Positions 1-23,772 are shown, counted from the stretch's first letter. The stretch: 64,000 nucleotides of DNA from Stenopsyche tienmushanensis (GCA_008973525.1 WACJ01000218.1:124001-188000); one strand, 5' to 3'. The notes: a model not told the origin generated them from the sequence alone. Numbers and translations are program-made.

Positions 1-124
1 TAGGGACTCGGGCGGTCATCAACTCGAACTAGCATTTAAATATGCTTCTTACTTACTTTTTAAACATAAATTAGCGTTCCGATATCAACGATTTGACAGC
101 TACATTAGGTGGTAACACTTGAAC
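1..124 (+). mobile_element. hAT transposase relic, fragment
   Basis: Bases 6-44 resemble, on the opposite strand, the part of the hAT element at 4547-5554 around 4930-4985, which encodes the LELAFKYL segment of its C-terminal domain. The rest is too diverged to read. It is cut by the window edge. Confidence 0.45.
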
Positions 125-2394
125 TGGCGACCCCAGGATAGAATCTGGGTTTTTGCAAATAACTTTTATACTGGTTTTTAAATTCTCGAGTAACGATATA
201 TCGTCGATTTCAAACTAACAAGGACATTAGCGCCATAAAACGAGAAAGATGAAGATAGCAACCAAACTTTCGTTCATCAAAAACCACTATAGAAGCCAAA
301 TGATTAATATTCATATAGGTGATGCCTATGTTGTTTTTTTTTCAGTTTTAGCTGCTCAAAGAATTTAAGTTCATTATCATATTTATATTTTTTCTTAAAA
401 ATTCGAAAAAAACTACATTATGCTATGTTACAAGGAAATGGAACTAATATCAATATTTTTTTGATATCTTACTCAATGTCGAGAAGCTTATGGGCGAAAC
501 AAGTTGGAAATTAATTTATTTATAATCTTGTTATTTTTAAAAATCGAATTTACAATTTACGCAGCCAATTATCGAAACAAGTTTTTCTTCCAATGCTAAC
601 ATTTGCATACATACATTCATCTTCAGATTAATTTTCAGTAAAAAATTACAAGTAAGATAATGAAAAGCATAACTACCATCAGTCATCTGAGGTGTGTGTT
701 TTGGTAAGAACGCTCAAATATGGCTTTCCATCGATGTACCATATTTATTTATCGTAAGACTACAGCTGCTATTGAATAATATATAGCATTTTGAATTTTG
801 AGGATAATCATCATAATCTATTATATAAAAAATAATTTATGTTTGTTCGTATGTAATGCGCTGCCATACCGTTCATCAGACTACAATAAAACTTTGTCCA
901 TTTATTGCCAAGGATTGCGCAAGTAACATAGGTATAGTAACACAAGTAACATAATCTTATTTGTGCTTTTTAAATTTGGGTCGATTTATTTGTCATATTT
1001 CATATGATATTGCAGATCAAAAGGCTAAAACACGCGGAAATCAAACGGCAAGGCAAACGAATTAAATTTTTTAGAGTTGTGAGAAACGCCCAAGAAGGAT
1101 GGAAGTGGTTCAAATAGACTTTTATTTATTGATGGAATTAAATTTAAATACAGTGCTTGAATGTCGATTTTGATTTTATCATTCAACTATTAAAATTATC
1201 AGTTGCCCTTTGATTTATATGGCTGTCGATTATTAATTCGAGTATATACAGAATAAGCCTACACGTGAAGGTTTTAAGTAATGACCGCATATTTTACATA
1301 GTACATTAACGCCAGAAAATTAATCGTGATATAATTGAAACGTACTTTTTGTCAGGGTTTTGTCGATTTGTAGCTTATCTTGTATGTCTATCAGGAAAAT
1401 AGTATGTATATTATTTCTAGCGGGCATCGATCGTGATTGTAATTGTAATAAGGAAAAATAGATATCAAAATAAACCAAGGATCAATCGTTTTAATAGCAT
1501 CGCTGTTTTTAATATTTTGAGTGCTGAACGCATTCATTATAAAAAAGGGTAGACTGATAGACATTATATATTGCATCAATTATGTTTTTGAATGCAAATT
1601 TAATCATATTGTATCCACCAACAAAGGCATGTGGATTTTAAAAGAAATATAATCGAATTCAATTAATAATGGTGACTCCAACTTATTATCAACATTTTAT
1701 TGCCATGGCGGAAAACGTTGTTTTTTACAAAATGGCAAACGGAAGGCACTGTAGAAATTTAAATAGTGATAAAAAGGCTATTTCTTTTTCATCGTAATTA
1801 GTCTAAATAAATAGTCATGGAGTCTCATTTGATCTATGAGATTGTAGACCTTAAGCATTGACCGCCAATATTTTATGCTGACCATGATCGAATGAAACAG
1901 AAATATCGGTCGCAAAAATATTAGCGATTTTTAAGCTTAGAATCAAGGTTTATTTTTAAAAAAATATTTATAAAAAAACTCGTATTCTATTATATGCCAT
2001 CTTCTATTTCTGAAGACTTTCATTACGTCAAATCTTACCTTGCTTACACATTCGTATTTCGCAAACCTGATGATCAATTCACAAATAAATTGTATACTAT
2101 CCTTTTTCATAAATCAATCATACCAAGGAAACCATAAAAGAACTTTGATATAAACTAGTGGTATGGACTAGGATAAAAATGGACCCTGCTTTGACCTGTC
2201 TGGTTTTTAAGTAAATAATTTGTTAATGAGTCCACAATAGTTTTAATGTACATTTATTTTGAATTAATCATGTTTGGGAATAATGGCATGGTGTCCTTTA
2301 TCTGTGGAGCTGTGAATTCATCCTGTTTCTCTAAACTACAAATACTGGGTATCTCTTCTCTAAATGATAAATATCTAGGCGTCTTCCCAGAACT
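125..2394. other. AT-rich stretch, no gene seen
   Basis: No recognisable coding exon on either strand. Apart from the dispersed repeat at 822-960 I see only AT-rich DNA. It lies 3' of GLDC exon 16, so it is probably part of the last GLDC intron. Confidence 0.5.
822..960 (+). repeat. Dispersed repeat shared with 36457-36580
   Basis: Shares the core GCTGCCATACCGTTCAT, the flanking TTTGTTCGTATGTAATGC-like stretch and a downstream ATAGGTATAGTA block with a second copy in the TBC gene. Probably a short interspersed or MITE-like element. I could not fix its ends or class. Confidence 0.55.
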
Positions 2395-2535
2395 GAACTG
2401 AAAACCCGTTTTTAACCGATTCCAAAATATTGTTTTTTTTTCGGTTCAGTACACATCTTACGCGAAAGAGAGTTTGGTTGATTTTTGTGTTGATATAATA
2501 TTTGATCTTCTTACAATGTTTTCGAAAATAATTCC
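2395..2535 (-). repeat. Fragment of the CAGGGCTTCGAAC-type repeat
   Basis: The stretch around 2444-2520 matches, in reverse complement, the interior of the repeat at 9108-9375 (shared words include GATTTTTGTGTTGAT). It also has the FTTCGGTT-rich character of that family. It is a diverged internal fragment without termini. Confidence 0.55.
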
Positions 2536-2576
2536 ACGAAAATATCTTGTTCAAGCATAGGTAATTTTTTTTTTAA

Positions 2577-2660
2577 ATATTTTCGTGGACCCCTGGTAAT
2601 GGCTTCATGGACTCTCGAGGGTCTGCGGACGCCAGTTTAAGAACCGCTAGTCTACATAAT
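2577..2660 (+). repeat. hAT-MITE end fragment (CGGAC...AAGAACCGCT type)
   Basis: Contains GTGGACCCCTGG and CCAGTTTAAGAACCGCTAG. This is the usual end of hAT MITEs that carry a GGACC...AAACT...CCGCTG terminus, as also seen at 59001-59044. No target duplication was recognised. Confidence 0.45.
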
Positions 2661-2727
2661 AGCTCTAATATTATAGACATATTTTTAGAAAGAAATTTAT
2701 ATAAATTCATAACCCGATAAAGATACG

Positions 2728-2943
2728 ATGGACTATTTATCGCTCTTGAGGGCAGGGGGGCTCTCGAGATCTGGCTGCAGGAAGGACGACCTCCCGCAGC
2801 CAAGGCTAACCGACGACTCTCCCGACTCCGGCCTCCTGCGCGTCACTACCATCCCTGAAGAAAGATGGAAAATGTCGCTGTTAACAGCGCTATTACGTGG
2901 GGATGGTAAATCGCCGACGTTACAATATCTCTACAAATATTAA
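2728..2943 (+). other. GC-rich 71-codon ORF, unassigned
   Basis: An isolated GC-rich island in AT-rich DNA, open for 71 codons (MDYLSLLRAGGLSRS at its start). It contains an imperfect hairpin with GGCTGCAGG and CCGCAGCC arms around 2773-2802. A short similar word (CCGCAGCCAA) recurs near 61696. No family recognised. It may be a fragment of a mobile element or a retroposed sequence rather than a host gene. Confidence 0.3.
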
Positions 2944-4200
2944 CGTTATTACCGCAACGCAAAAATATAACTACTTCATTATTTATTTTTTTTGCTTGGA
3001 TGATCTAAACAAAGTTTTAAGAACTTAAGCAAAATGAAGTAAGTTTGTAATTCAGGACATTTTATATTGTAAATATGTATTTTGGATCCATATCAGTTGT
3101 TAATGTAATTATTTTTTAGTAATCATTGTAGGTTTAGATCGAACTATTTTGAATTGAAATCTACAGGAAATGTGTTTAGTGATCATATTTTTAAAAACAT
3201 ATATAAGCAAAGAAAACCGTATCAAATAGTCCCACAGGAATTAGGCTGGAAAAATCCGACGATAAAAAAATATATACAAGGGTTGTAAAAAAGCTTTCAA
3301 AAACTTAAGAATATTTTGTCAACATTAGAAAATTGATTGAGTATTAAGCGCTAATTGCTGATATTTATGATGTTGATAAAATGTAATTAGCTGATACTTT
3401 TTGCTTCTCAGAGTTTCTTTATATTTTTCCGGTACTTGATTTGATATTAGATATTAAAGTATTATATTATTAATATCTTCCCCATTTACCATTTACGTCA
3501 GATGATATTTTGACAGTGCTTTTTATAGCTATAATTTCAACATTTAGAATACAGTTTATTTATTTAATTGAGGATATATATAAAAAACAATGTCACTGTC
3601 AGCGTCATCATATAACACCCACGTAAAGCAATCAGTTTCTCAATCATAATGTCTTATGGATATACATAATTGAAGGCATAAAGCTTTCTTCAAGTAAGAT
3701 TCGGATATTTGAGTTGACATAGCAAGATTCACGTACATTATAATTTGAAATACTTACATATCTTATAAATGAGAGTGTGGGGATCCTGAAAAAGTATCAA
3801 TTAGAGTTAAGATCAGGTATAAAATATCTAACTCAAGAAAATAAGCCGCCGAAGAAAATCTTTGAATACAATATGGCAATTTTTCTTTAATATATTAGAT
3901 ACCATGTGAAAGCAATTTCTGAAGAAATGTGCCAAGGAATGAATAAGTGAATGAAAGTGCCCCAAATACTGTAGAATACAAGAGTTTTAATAAGAGTAAT
4001 TTTGGTTTTATTTTTTGAAAAATTGTATATTTTTGGGGTCAAATAGTTAGCAAGTTGTATTCTGATAACGTTGATTTATTTTCAAAAAGACACTCGATGA
4101 AATATCAAGAAAACTTTTAGTTTCTTAGTGAGGATCCGGAATATATTTTTCAACACTTGATGACAAATGATGAATCTTGGGTTTATCATAAAAAAATATT
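2944..4200. other. AT-rich stretch, nothing recognised
   Basis: No motif-bearing ORF, repeat terminus or RNA gene was seen. Base composition is strongly A+T with many short homopolymer runs. Confidence 0.5.
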
Positions 4201-4546
4201 TATGATTAAATACTTAAGATCCATTCGGTATTTGGGGGTGAAGATTGATGTCAAGCACCGATTCATCACCCACTTGCAGAAGGCGGCAGCGAAGGTGGCC
4301 AGCATCGCGAAGAACTTGGCCAGGTTGATGCCCAACATTGGTGGCCCAAAAACAAACAGGAGGCGACTCTACAACGAAGTAGTGCACTTGGTACTGTATC
4401 ACGACGCGCCAATATGGACCGAGACACTACAAATTGTAAGGGCCAGGCTCAACATGGCCAGAGTCCGGAGAACGAGCGGAATCAGGGTGGCTGCTACATA
4501 TCGCATAGTGTCAGAAGACACCATCCTGGCACGACTACCATACCGC

Positions 4547-5554
4547 TAGGGAATCCAATCCCGAGCCAAAATTTCGATCCCGGGATTTCGGGATTTCATT
4601 AGACAATCCCGGGACCAGTCCCGGGATCCCGGGATTGGGATTTTCAATATTTTAAGAAATTACCTTGATGAATTTGATCAAAAATTACTAACCAGTCCAT
4701 TTGTTCAATATAAAAAATCACTTGAAGGCCAAAGAATTTTATTTATTTAAGAAAAGATAAAAATACAATTCAAAAATAGATTAATAAAACACTTAAAAAT
4801 TCAAATATTATTTTGAAAATATGCCCGAAGTAACATTAGCATTAGTGTTTCGTCATTTAGTCTGGATCTGATTTTGGAAGTCAGACAACTTGCTGCTGAA
4901 AATGCACGCTCAGTTTCCACACTCGTTGGAGGTATCGTCATCAGATATTTAAATGCTAGTTCGAGTTGATGATCGCGTGAGCCCTCATTTTCGTATAACA
5001 CCATCAATGTGATTGATAAAATTCTTTTTTGCTGAAACACGGACTAAAAATCGCAAAATTCCCGATTTTCCGACAAATTATTTATTTCCGTCGCTGCAGA
5101 TGAATACTTATATACTATAATACTTTGATGTGATTCGTAATTATATTACGAAGGAATACAAAAAATCTGAACCCCGTATCTATTATATTTCATATCGATA
5201 TTCCCATTATTCGTCGAGGTGTAGTAAATACATCACCGGTAGGGAAAGGTTACTATAACAATTTGAAAAACATACATGTACGCTATATATGTATACATAG
5301 ATTAGACAGTCACTGCTCCTATGCGTCGCCTAAGTTCGTCAATTAGTAATTACGCCATTGTTTCCAAGTGTCCAGATTTCGTCGGGAATGTCTCGATTTA
5401 GTAGTCTTCATCGTGTTGGTGAGGTGTACGATTTTTGTTAAATAAAAATTTCAATCCCGGGATTTTCGGGATTACGTTTTCTAATCCCGGGATTCTTAAT
5501 TACCTAAAACTGTCCGGGATCCCGGGATCCGGGATCCCGGTATTGGATTCCCTA
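4547..5554 (-). mobile_element. hAT transposon, internally truncated, with exact 8-bp TSD
   Basis: The 1,008-bp element begins TAGGGAATCCAATCCCG and ends as the inverted CGGTATTGGATTCCCTA. CATACCGC flanks it on both sides (4539-4546 and 5555-5562), the 8-bp target duplication typical of hAT elements. Subterminal runs of TCCCGGGAT occur at both ends. The minus strand (5040-4801) encodes the hAT C-terminal dimerisation domain, including PPTSVETERAFSAASCLTSK and SRLNDETLMLMLLRAY. The rest of the transposase is absent, so it cannot move on its own. It sits inside a retrotransposon relic. Confidence 0.93.
4801..5040 (-). pseudogene. hAT transposase C-terminal (dimerisation) domain remnant
   Basis: About 79 codons are open. 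The ETERAFS(A/T)A signature and the downstream RSRLNDETL match the hAT family C-terminal domain (hAT-C), which holds part of the dimer interface and the last catalytic acid region. The N-terminal BED finger and RNase H core are missing. Only this fragment of a usual 500-700 residue transposase remains. Confidence 0.85.
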
Positions 5555-6221
5555 CATACCGCCAATCGACATATCTGCCATGGTACCTTCAATGTTAACG
5601 AATGCTAGGGCATGGAATGCTTGGTGCAAATACACTACGTGTGCTACGCAGCATAAGGATGATGCTGAACGTACAAGACGACGAACAATAGCAACACCCT
5701 CCTAACAGACATACAGGTGACTTCCAGGAGAATACAGGACATGCAGGAGGACCCGGAAGGAAAGCATCGCTGTCTAGCTACTTAGCTAGTAGCCGTGTGG
5801 CAGCAGTGAATAAGAAGGGGTTTTAGTGAGTAGCGTCTCCATAGCCTCACATTACTGTCGGGTACAAGTCGGGTGTCTGGTCAACTTGAAATAAAATCGA
5901 TGTTTTATACATTAATTGAAATTGTATTACAAACACAAATATATACAAAGAATTCCACATTTTTACTAGGATATAAATATTTCATTGGTTACTTCTGCGT
6001 GCAAATACACTTGGAAATAATCAATAGTCGGGAAGTATCGGTGGACAAGTGCACACCAAGTGCTTATCGCCATACATATCATCAATTCTTCCTACGGTTG
6101 GCCAAATCTTCGTTTCCGCTTTGACGAACGGCTAAAATGGAAAAGATCGTATGGAAGAATTATTGAAAGATGATCGATGTTTCTATTGACATTCATAAAA
6201 ACATATTAAACAAATACTTAC

Positions 6222-17680
<11,459 letters not shown>

Positions 17681-17989
17681 GGTCAAGGGATGATTTTAAA
17701 ACCTTTTAACAATACTAAATCAAACTCACTGAAGAGAGCAATATAATTTCAAATGAAGACGTATGCTCCGTAGACCATGATCGACAGATACTGACTCTGG
17801 GGTCAAACTATATCAAACTCTCCATTTTTCGTATCTCGTATATAAATATAAACAATTGTTGTCGCATTTTGATAATATGTAGTAATCGATTCTCTTGGTG
17901 AAAAGGTTTTCAACCATCTTGAAGACAATGGTGCTCAAATTTTCATCAGAAAAAACATTTATCAAGCTAAATATGATTTCATTCAAATT

Positions 17990-18495
17990 CAATTTTGGTG
18001 GCTTGGGACGTTAAAAAACGCCTTTTTGTTAAAAAAAAAACCTTTTTTTCTTCGTGTATTGGAAAGAACCAATGTTTAAAAACACTATCAGTAAATTTCA
18101 AATCGATATATATAAAATTCGTAAATGTATATACTGACGAGCAGAAGTTGCTCTGCGCGAAGCTTTTCCAAGCTCACGGAAGTGCTCCCACACGTCCTAG
18201 ATGAGTATTCTTTATACAATTTGGCAGACATGTGTACAATAAAGGCCTTTATCGTTTGACTTATAATTATTTAAAAATATTTGAACATTTTTATTTAATA
18301 AACAAAAAATGTTGGTAAAAACACATACTTTTTTTCAATTGCTCATTATTTTTTTATTTCACAATATTTCTTCTTAATTATAGGTCAAGCTCTGCATAAT
18401 ATTATACAAAGTAAAAACATGTTTATTTTTTTTGCTGTAAATCATCTGACCGGGACTTACAACTTCCATGGTGAAGAATGTCGTCGCTTGCGCAC
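17990..18495 (+). repeat. Left arm of a large imperfect inverted repeat
   Basis: Resembles the reverse complement of 20595-21110. Shared words include TTCTTCGTGTAT, GAAAGAACCAATGTTTAA and TTTTTTCAATTGCTCA. Either two oppositely placed copies of one unknown repeat, or the arms of a foldback-type element. No ORF. Confidence 0.65.
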
Positions 18496-18682
18496 TGACA
18501 TACGTGGCTCTCCCCACTCCCACTACCATACTTTGTCAAACTTTAAAAAATAAATTTATGCTCAACAAATATCGCCTAGTCAACCCACTAAATATCAATA
18601 TTATATGATAAAATGTAAAAAAAATCGATCACTTTTAGGCCTCATTTAAAGTCACTAATATAAATTTATTTTAGAGTAAATT

Positions 18683-19225
18683 TTATAAAAGAGTGTTGAT
18701 ACTGCGCTAATAACGCCACCCCAGAGCAGTCAAGGAGGAATAACATAATTGGTTAACGATAAGAATCATGTGAGTATCTCAATTATCAAAACAAACGCCT
18801 GTTCTCAAGACAATACGAACAATCGAGCTTCGACTTCTTAAGCCTTGTTCGTAATAATGTGACATAGTAAATTTTAAGCAGAAAGAATTACTTTTTGAAA
18901 TATATAGTATTGTAATTTGTATGTATTTACATTTATATTTTTATTATCATACAAGTTTTATTTTGATTTTACATAATGGTTTTAAATAATGACTATAGAT
19001 GACACAAAAGGTTATACCCATACAATAAATAGATGTTTATGAAAATGTATACCTTGTACATTACATTCGATAATTTAAAAAAAAAAATGGCATCTCGTTC
19101 TGCACCAAATTTCCAACGAGCATTTAAACGTGTATGGGTGCCTTTACAGCACGGCCTTGCTGCCGATATATGAGTGTATGATGAGACACAAGACACCCGT
19201 CTCTGTTTCCGAATGTCCGTGCCCA
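18683..19225 (+). mobile_element. piggyBac-like MITE copy (CCCTTTCGAACCGG family), 5' missing
   Basis: Shares with 22653-23138 and the inverted copies at 40122 and 56260 the words CAGTCAAGGAGGAATAACA and TATCAAAACAAACGCCT, and the terminal part TGTATGATGAGACACAAGAC. It is interrupted and diverged, with no transposase. Confidence 0.65.
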
Positions 19226-20387
19226 TTGATCAACTTCTAAGTACCGATAAAGAAATCACCAAATTGTAGTCGCAGAAAGGCCAAATTCTTGTGAATGACG
19301 AGAAATTGACTGCCTCGGAGTTACCCGTACACTCTCATGCACAGCGGCGATTATTTCAGCAGACATCTCAGTGACGCATGAGTGTTGGATGATTATTTTT
19401 CAAACCGTTTAACTCAAATTTGGCGATCAAACATTGTTTTTCAATAAAATAATTCATATTAAACTTAACACATATTGCTTTTACAACATGACTGATATAA
19501 CCTAACAAACTTCGGAGCGTCCCTATTGAAAGACACCGTATGACCGGTTGAAACGAAACGAAAGACGAACATGATCAAATTTTATTATCTAAGTAATATA
19601 TATATTTTTTAAATTAAAAAGAAAAATTCACGACCCCAAAAAATTGACACGCCCGATTACAAGAGGCAGAAAACATTAAGGCGTTCATTCATCAATGATA
19701 TATAGACCTGTTATTACTTCCCAGTGTTATTCGCATTTTTCCATGACATTTATTACATATTCTATATCCTGATTTAGAATAAAGCCACCTTTAAACGTAT
19801 TAAAAAAAAACTGGTCGAAAAATTAATGAACTATTAGGGCATGTGTACATTTTTTCCGAATGCTTCAACTCAGTTCAAGGATTCCATACATTAATAACGA
19901 TAATATTTTGTACGATAAGTTTGGATACGATTTGACTGATCGATATTACTGTATAAAATCCCCATTAATTAAAACGAGTCCATTCTTAGAGAACATAACA
20001 TAAAGTGTTAAATGAGCCGATAGGTTTGGTAGGCATTTAGGCTAGAGTTTATTTATGCAAATTTAAAAGCTCTTTCAATCCAATGAAGTATGGCAAACAA
20101 ATGGCAAAATATCGCTAAAATTAAATATTATATTATAAAGAGAATGCAAATCGACGCAGTTATTAAACTGCAATTGAGATTGAGAAGTAAATTTGATAAG
20201 AAAAGAAGGATGTGACTTATCATGTGGCTTGGGTCAACTGATTATAGTCCAGAGCCAAATTAGAAATATTTACAATGACGAAATCATTAGACAATTGTTC
20301 AATAAATTTGCTTAATCCGTTGATGAAGAATCACATATATACTTGCGTCTCATCATACATTTTTTGCTACTAAAATGAAGATACACA

Positions 20388-20545
20388 TGTGTATTGCTTA
20401 TGTTTACGCGAAGAAATGAACGAATATTGTGTGCTATCAACAGTGTTAAGGTTCATTTGTTGATATACAAGTTTGTTACGCGCTGCGCGGTCCTGAGAGA
20501 AAATTGGATTTGTATAGACGATGAGCGTCAATGTAAAATTAATCA
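20388..20545 (-). repeat. piggyBac-like MITE fragment
   Basis: Shares GAAATGAACGAATATTGTGT and GCTATCAACAGTGTTAAGG with the copies at 41440 and 56750. It lies inside the large inverted repeat next to its right arm. Confidence 0.6.
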
Positions 20546-20594
20546 TATCAATATTTATTTGATGAACCTGATACTTTGATACTTACCTATGTCG

Positions 20595-21110
20595 ATGGAC
20601 GAGCGATGATATTCTTCACCATGGAAGCTCTAAGTCCTGGACAAGCGATTTGCAGCAAAAAAATTAAACATATTTTTATTTTGTATAATATTATGTATAG
20701 TATAGACTATAATTAGGAAGAAATATTAAAAAATAAAAAAATAGTGAGCAATTGAAAAAATAAATGAGTTTTTACCAACTTTTTTTGTAGTGTTTTGTTT
20801 ATTAGAAAAAATCGGTTGAGTATTTTTGGATAATTGTAGTCTATGCGATGAAAACGTTTACTATACACATGCCTGCTAAATTTCATAAAGATTGCTCAAC
20901 TAAAACGTGTGGGAGTACTTCCATGAGCTTGGAAAAGGTAGTTTGGAGAAAAACGCGTTTAAAATTCCTCCTTTCCTCAGTTTCGTGAAGCGCAGCCTCG
21001 TCGGCCTATAACTTTGCGAATTTCATTTATATCGACTTGAAATTTATTGAACGTATTCTTAAACATTGGTTCTTTCTGATACACGAAGAAAATAAATGTT
21101 TTTTTGAACC
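20595..21110 (-). repeat. Right arm of a large imperfect inverted repeat
   Basis: Inverted partner of 17990-18495, separated by about 2.1 kb. It has the shared ATATTTCTTCCTAATTATAG-like and AGAAAGAACCAATGTTTAAG words on the minus strand. No coding capacity was recognised. Confidence 0.65.
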
Positions 21111-22648
21111 AACAGGGTAGAAACGTCCTTTAACAATAAAAACCTCGAGGATTTTTCTAGGATGGGAAGCATGGTTAGATAATGATGTGCTGGCGTCATT
21201 AATAAAATCAGATCTTCGTCAAACAATCCAGGAATTATCAATTAAGGAATCAATAGTTCAAGATCACCTTTATCGTATAGGTAAATTAAATAAACAAAGA
21301 ATTTGGGTTCGCCATGAATTGTCGCTAATCGCATTAGAGCAGTGAATTTATGATTTTTTTTCTTATCCGGGTGGGAATTTGATTCACTTTAGTAACAAAT
21401 TGCATTGAGAATTGTATACTAAAATTAATCATACGTGGAAATAATATATTTTTCGGATCAGGTGCCTTTTTCCACTCCTAAGCCATTATTAACAACGAAG
21501 AAGGTTCTTCTTTGTGTATTAGTAAGATTATTTTATTACCGGATTAAAGCATTTTGAATTGCTTAAATCTGTCAGACATCCCAGTAATGGTATTTTGTTA
21601 TCAATTAGAGCAAATAAATCAAATGTGTATTATGTGTAAAAACGATTAGGTTTAGTCGATAACAAACAAGAATACCTTGACTAGTTTACGTCAGGCATCA
21701 GATTGGCACAAGAAATAGTAAAATAGCAAGTTTAACAAGCCAAAGCTTAAAATATGTACCCCAATGCGAAAAAATACACTCTATTTTTGACGTATGTTCA
21801 GGTCCTTAGAACACTTTACGAAATAAAAAATTATAATACTACTAGTGAAATAAGAAATATTAAAATCATTCGTATTTACTCTATGAAATGCAAATTCTAA
21901 TGTGATGATTGTTTTCCTGAATGCAGCAACAATGTAAATAATTATGGCTCTAAACATATTTATTTAATACAATTTCAAAGCGATTAAATCTATATATTAC
22001 TTTGTGACGATTTCTGCAGTATAAATTATATTAATTACCCTTTAGACCATGAAGCATGTAAGTTGTGACATGTCCACACTTATTTCAATTAATCATAGGA
22101 TGTTCTTTGAAATACTACTATTCATTATTCTTGCATTGTATATTATTATATGCGAGCCTATTCGACAATGTTAACAGAACCTTTCTCAATTATGATCGAA
22201 CCCTGACTAACTGAAATTCCGAATCTTCATATGGTACTATGTAATAGTATATAAATATATATTAGGAAGACCTAAAAATATTCGCATAATTAGTAAAAAC
22301 ATATTCAAATGTATCAATAACAATAATTTTATATGGAACATTATCAGTTCATATTCAAAAAAGAATATTTATTTATGTTGTCGAGAGTCATCCTACCCCA
22401 TAACACCCATCCTATTCGTTTTGCCGATGAGTTTTAAATAGTCTCAATCGGATCCCAGTCTTGCCCGGTTAAAATTTCAGAAATCAATATTGGCATCTTT
22501 GAACTGTTACCATTTCACTGCTTTTTTAAAAATTATTTAACTGTTTTAGAACACAATGGCGAATGTGGACTTCGTAAGTTTTGGAGTCTGAAAATTTTCA
22601 GGAAATTAATCTTAACAATAAAAAAAATCTGTTGCATGAAAACAATGT
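21111..22648. other. AT-rich intergenic stretch, nothing recognised
   Basis: No motif-bearing ORF, repeat terminus or RNA gene was seen on either strand. Confidence 0.5.
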
Positions 22649-22652
22649 TTAA

Positions 22653-23138
22653 CCCTTTCGAACCGGAGAGCAAATATGCCACGCTCTAATGTAAATCCAC
22701 TTTTCTGTCAGCTCCGCCACAGCAAGTAACAATCTTGATAACAAACCAGGTACAATAAATGAATCTTAACCTTGGCTAATGACGCCACTCCAGAACAGTC
22801 AAGGAGGAATAACAAAATTGGTCAACGATAAGAATGATGCAAGTATCTTAATTATCAAAACAAACGCCTACTTTCAAGACAACACGAACGAAAGTTGTCT
22901 TATTTTTGTTGAAAAAGCTTAATAGTTTATCCGACAATAGTGATTTTAGTTAATTATACCTGAATTTTATAACGGTTAAAAGATTCTTTAGAATATGATT
23001 TTTCGTTAAGTAGTAATTATGAACATTTATGTGCTTCTATAAATATATGTATGTTGAGAATATTTAGACGTGTAGGGGTATCTTTACAGTACGATTTTAC
23101 CGTATCGATGAAACAGTGTATGATGAGACACAAGACTG
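22653..23138 (+). mobile_element. piggyBac-like MITE with TTAA flank
   Basis: The target TTAA (22649-22652) is followed by CCCTTTCGAACCGGAGAG. Family words then run through CAGTCAAGGAGGAATAACA to TGTATGATGAGACACAAGAC, after which similarity stops. TTAA plus a CCCTTT start is the signature of piggyBac-superfamily elements. The copy has no transposase and its 3' terminus is lost. Confidence 0.75.
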
Positions 23139-23286
23139 CAAGTGTAAGATCTCAAAATTTCCGAATATTTTCGGGTTCCCTAATATATAATATATGTTTC
23201 AGCTTTCTAAATATTTCTTTAAATTATATTATTGGAATTTTATCATTCGATTTGCGAGCAATTTATTTGGATCCTTTGCATGTAAT

Positions 23287-23772
23287 CAGGAAATCTAATC
23301 CCGAGCCAAAATTTCGATCCGGACACGGATTAAAACTCGCAAAATTCCCGATTTCTCGACAAATTATTTATTTCCGTCGCTGCAGATGAATACTTATATA
23401 CTATAATACTTTGATGTGATTCGTAATTATATTACGGAGGAATGCAAAAATTTTGAACCTGGTATCTATTATATTTCATATCGATATTCCCATTATTAGA
23501 GTCGAGGTGTAGTAAATACATCACCGGTAGGGAAAGGTTAATATAACAATTTGAAAACCATATATGTACTGTATATATAGATTAGACAGTTACTCCCCTA
23601 GGCGTTGCCTAAGCTTGCCAATTAGTACTTACGCCATTGTTTCCAAGCGTCCAGAATTCGGCGGAATGTCTCGATTTAGTAGCTTTCATTGTGCTCGTGA
23701 GATGTACGATTTCGGTTAGATAAAAAATTTAATCCTGATTTTTTGTCCGGGATCCCGGACTTGGATTCCCTA
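23287..23772 (-). mobile_element. Deletion derivative of the 4547-5554 hAT element
   Basis: 486 bp from CAGGAAATCTAATCCCG to CTTGGATTCCCTA. It is nearly collinear with 5040-5554 but lacks the entire transposase-domain stretch (about 4601-5040 of the other copy). The flanks CATGTAAT and TTTGTAAT match at six of eight bases. A typical nonautonomous derivative, old by its divergence. Confidence 0.88.

Larger units (their letters stand above)
4205..5880 (+). pseudogene. Non-LTR retrotransposon 3' end (RT C-terminus), split by a hAT insertion
   Basis: The part at 4205-4546 reads YLRSIRYLGVKIDVKHRFIT, KNLARLMPNIGGPKTNRRRL and YHDAPIWTETL. This matches the C-terminal end of the reverse transcriptase region in insect non-LTR elements (R1/I-like, with YLGV and LMPNIGGP). 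After the 1,008-bp hAT insertion the similarity resumes at 5563 with an IPPIDISAMV block in a different frame. An indel near 4535 therefore broke the gene. The last part (5700-5880) looks like a degraded element 3' end. It is GC-richer than its surroundings and not functional. Confidence 0.8.
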
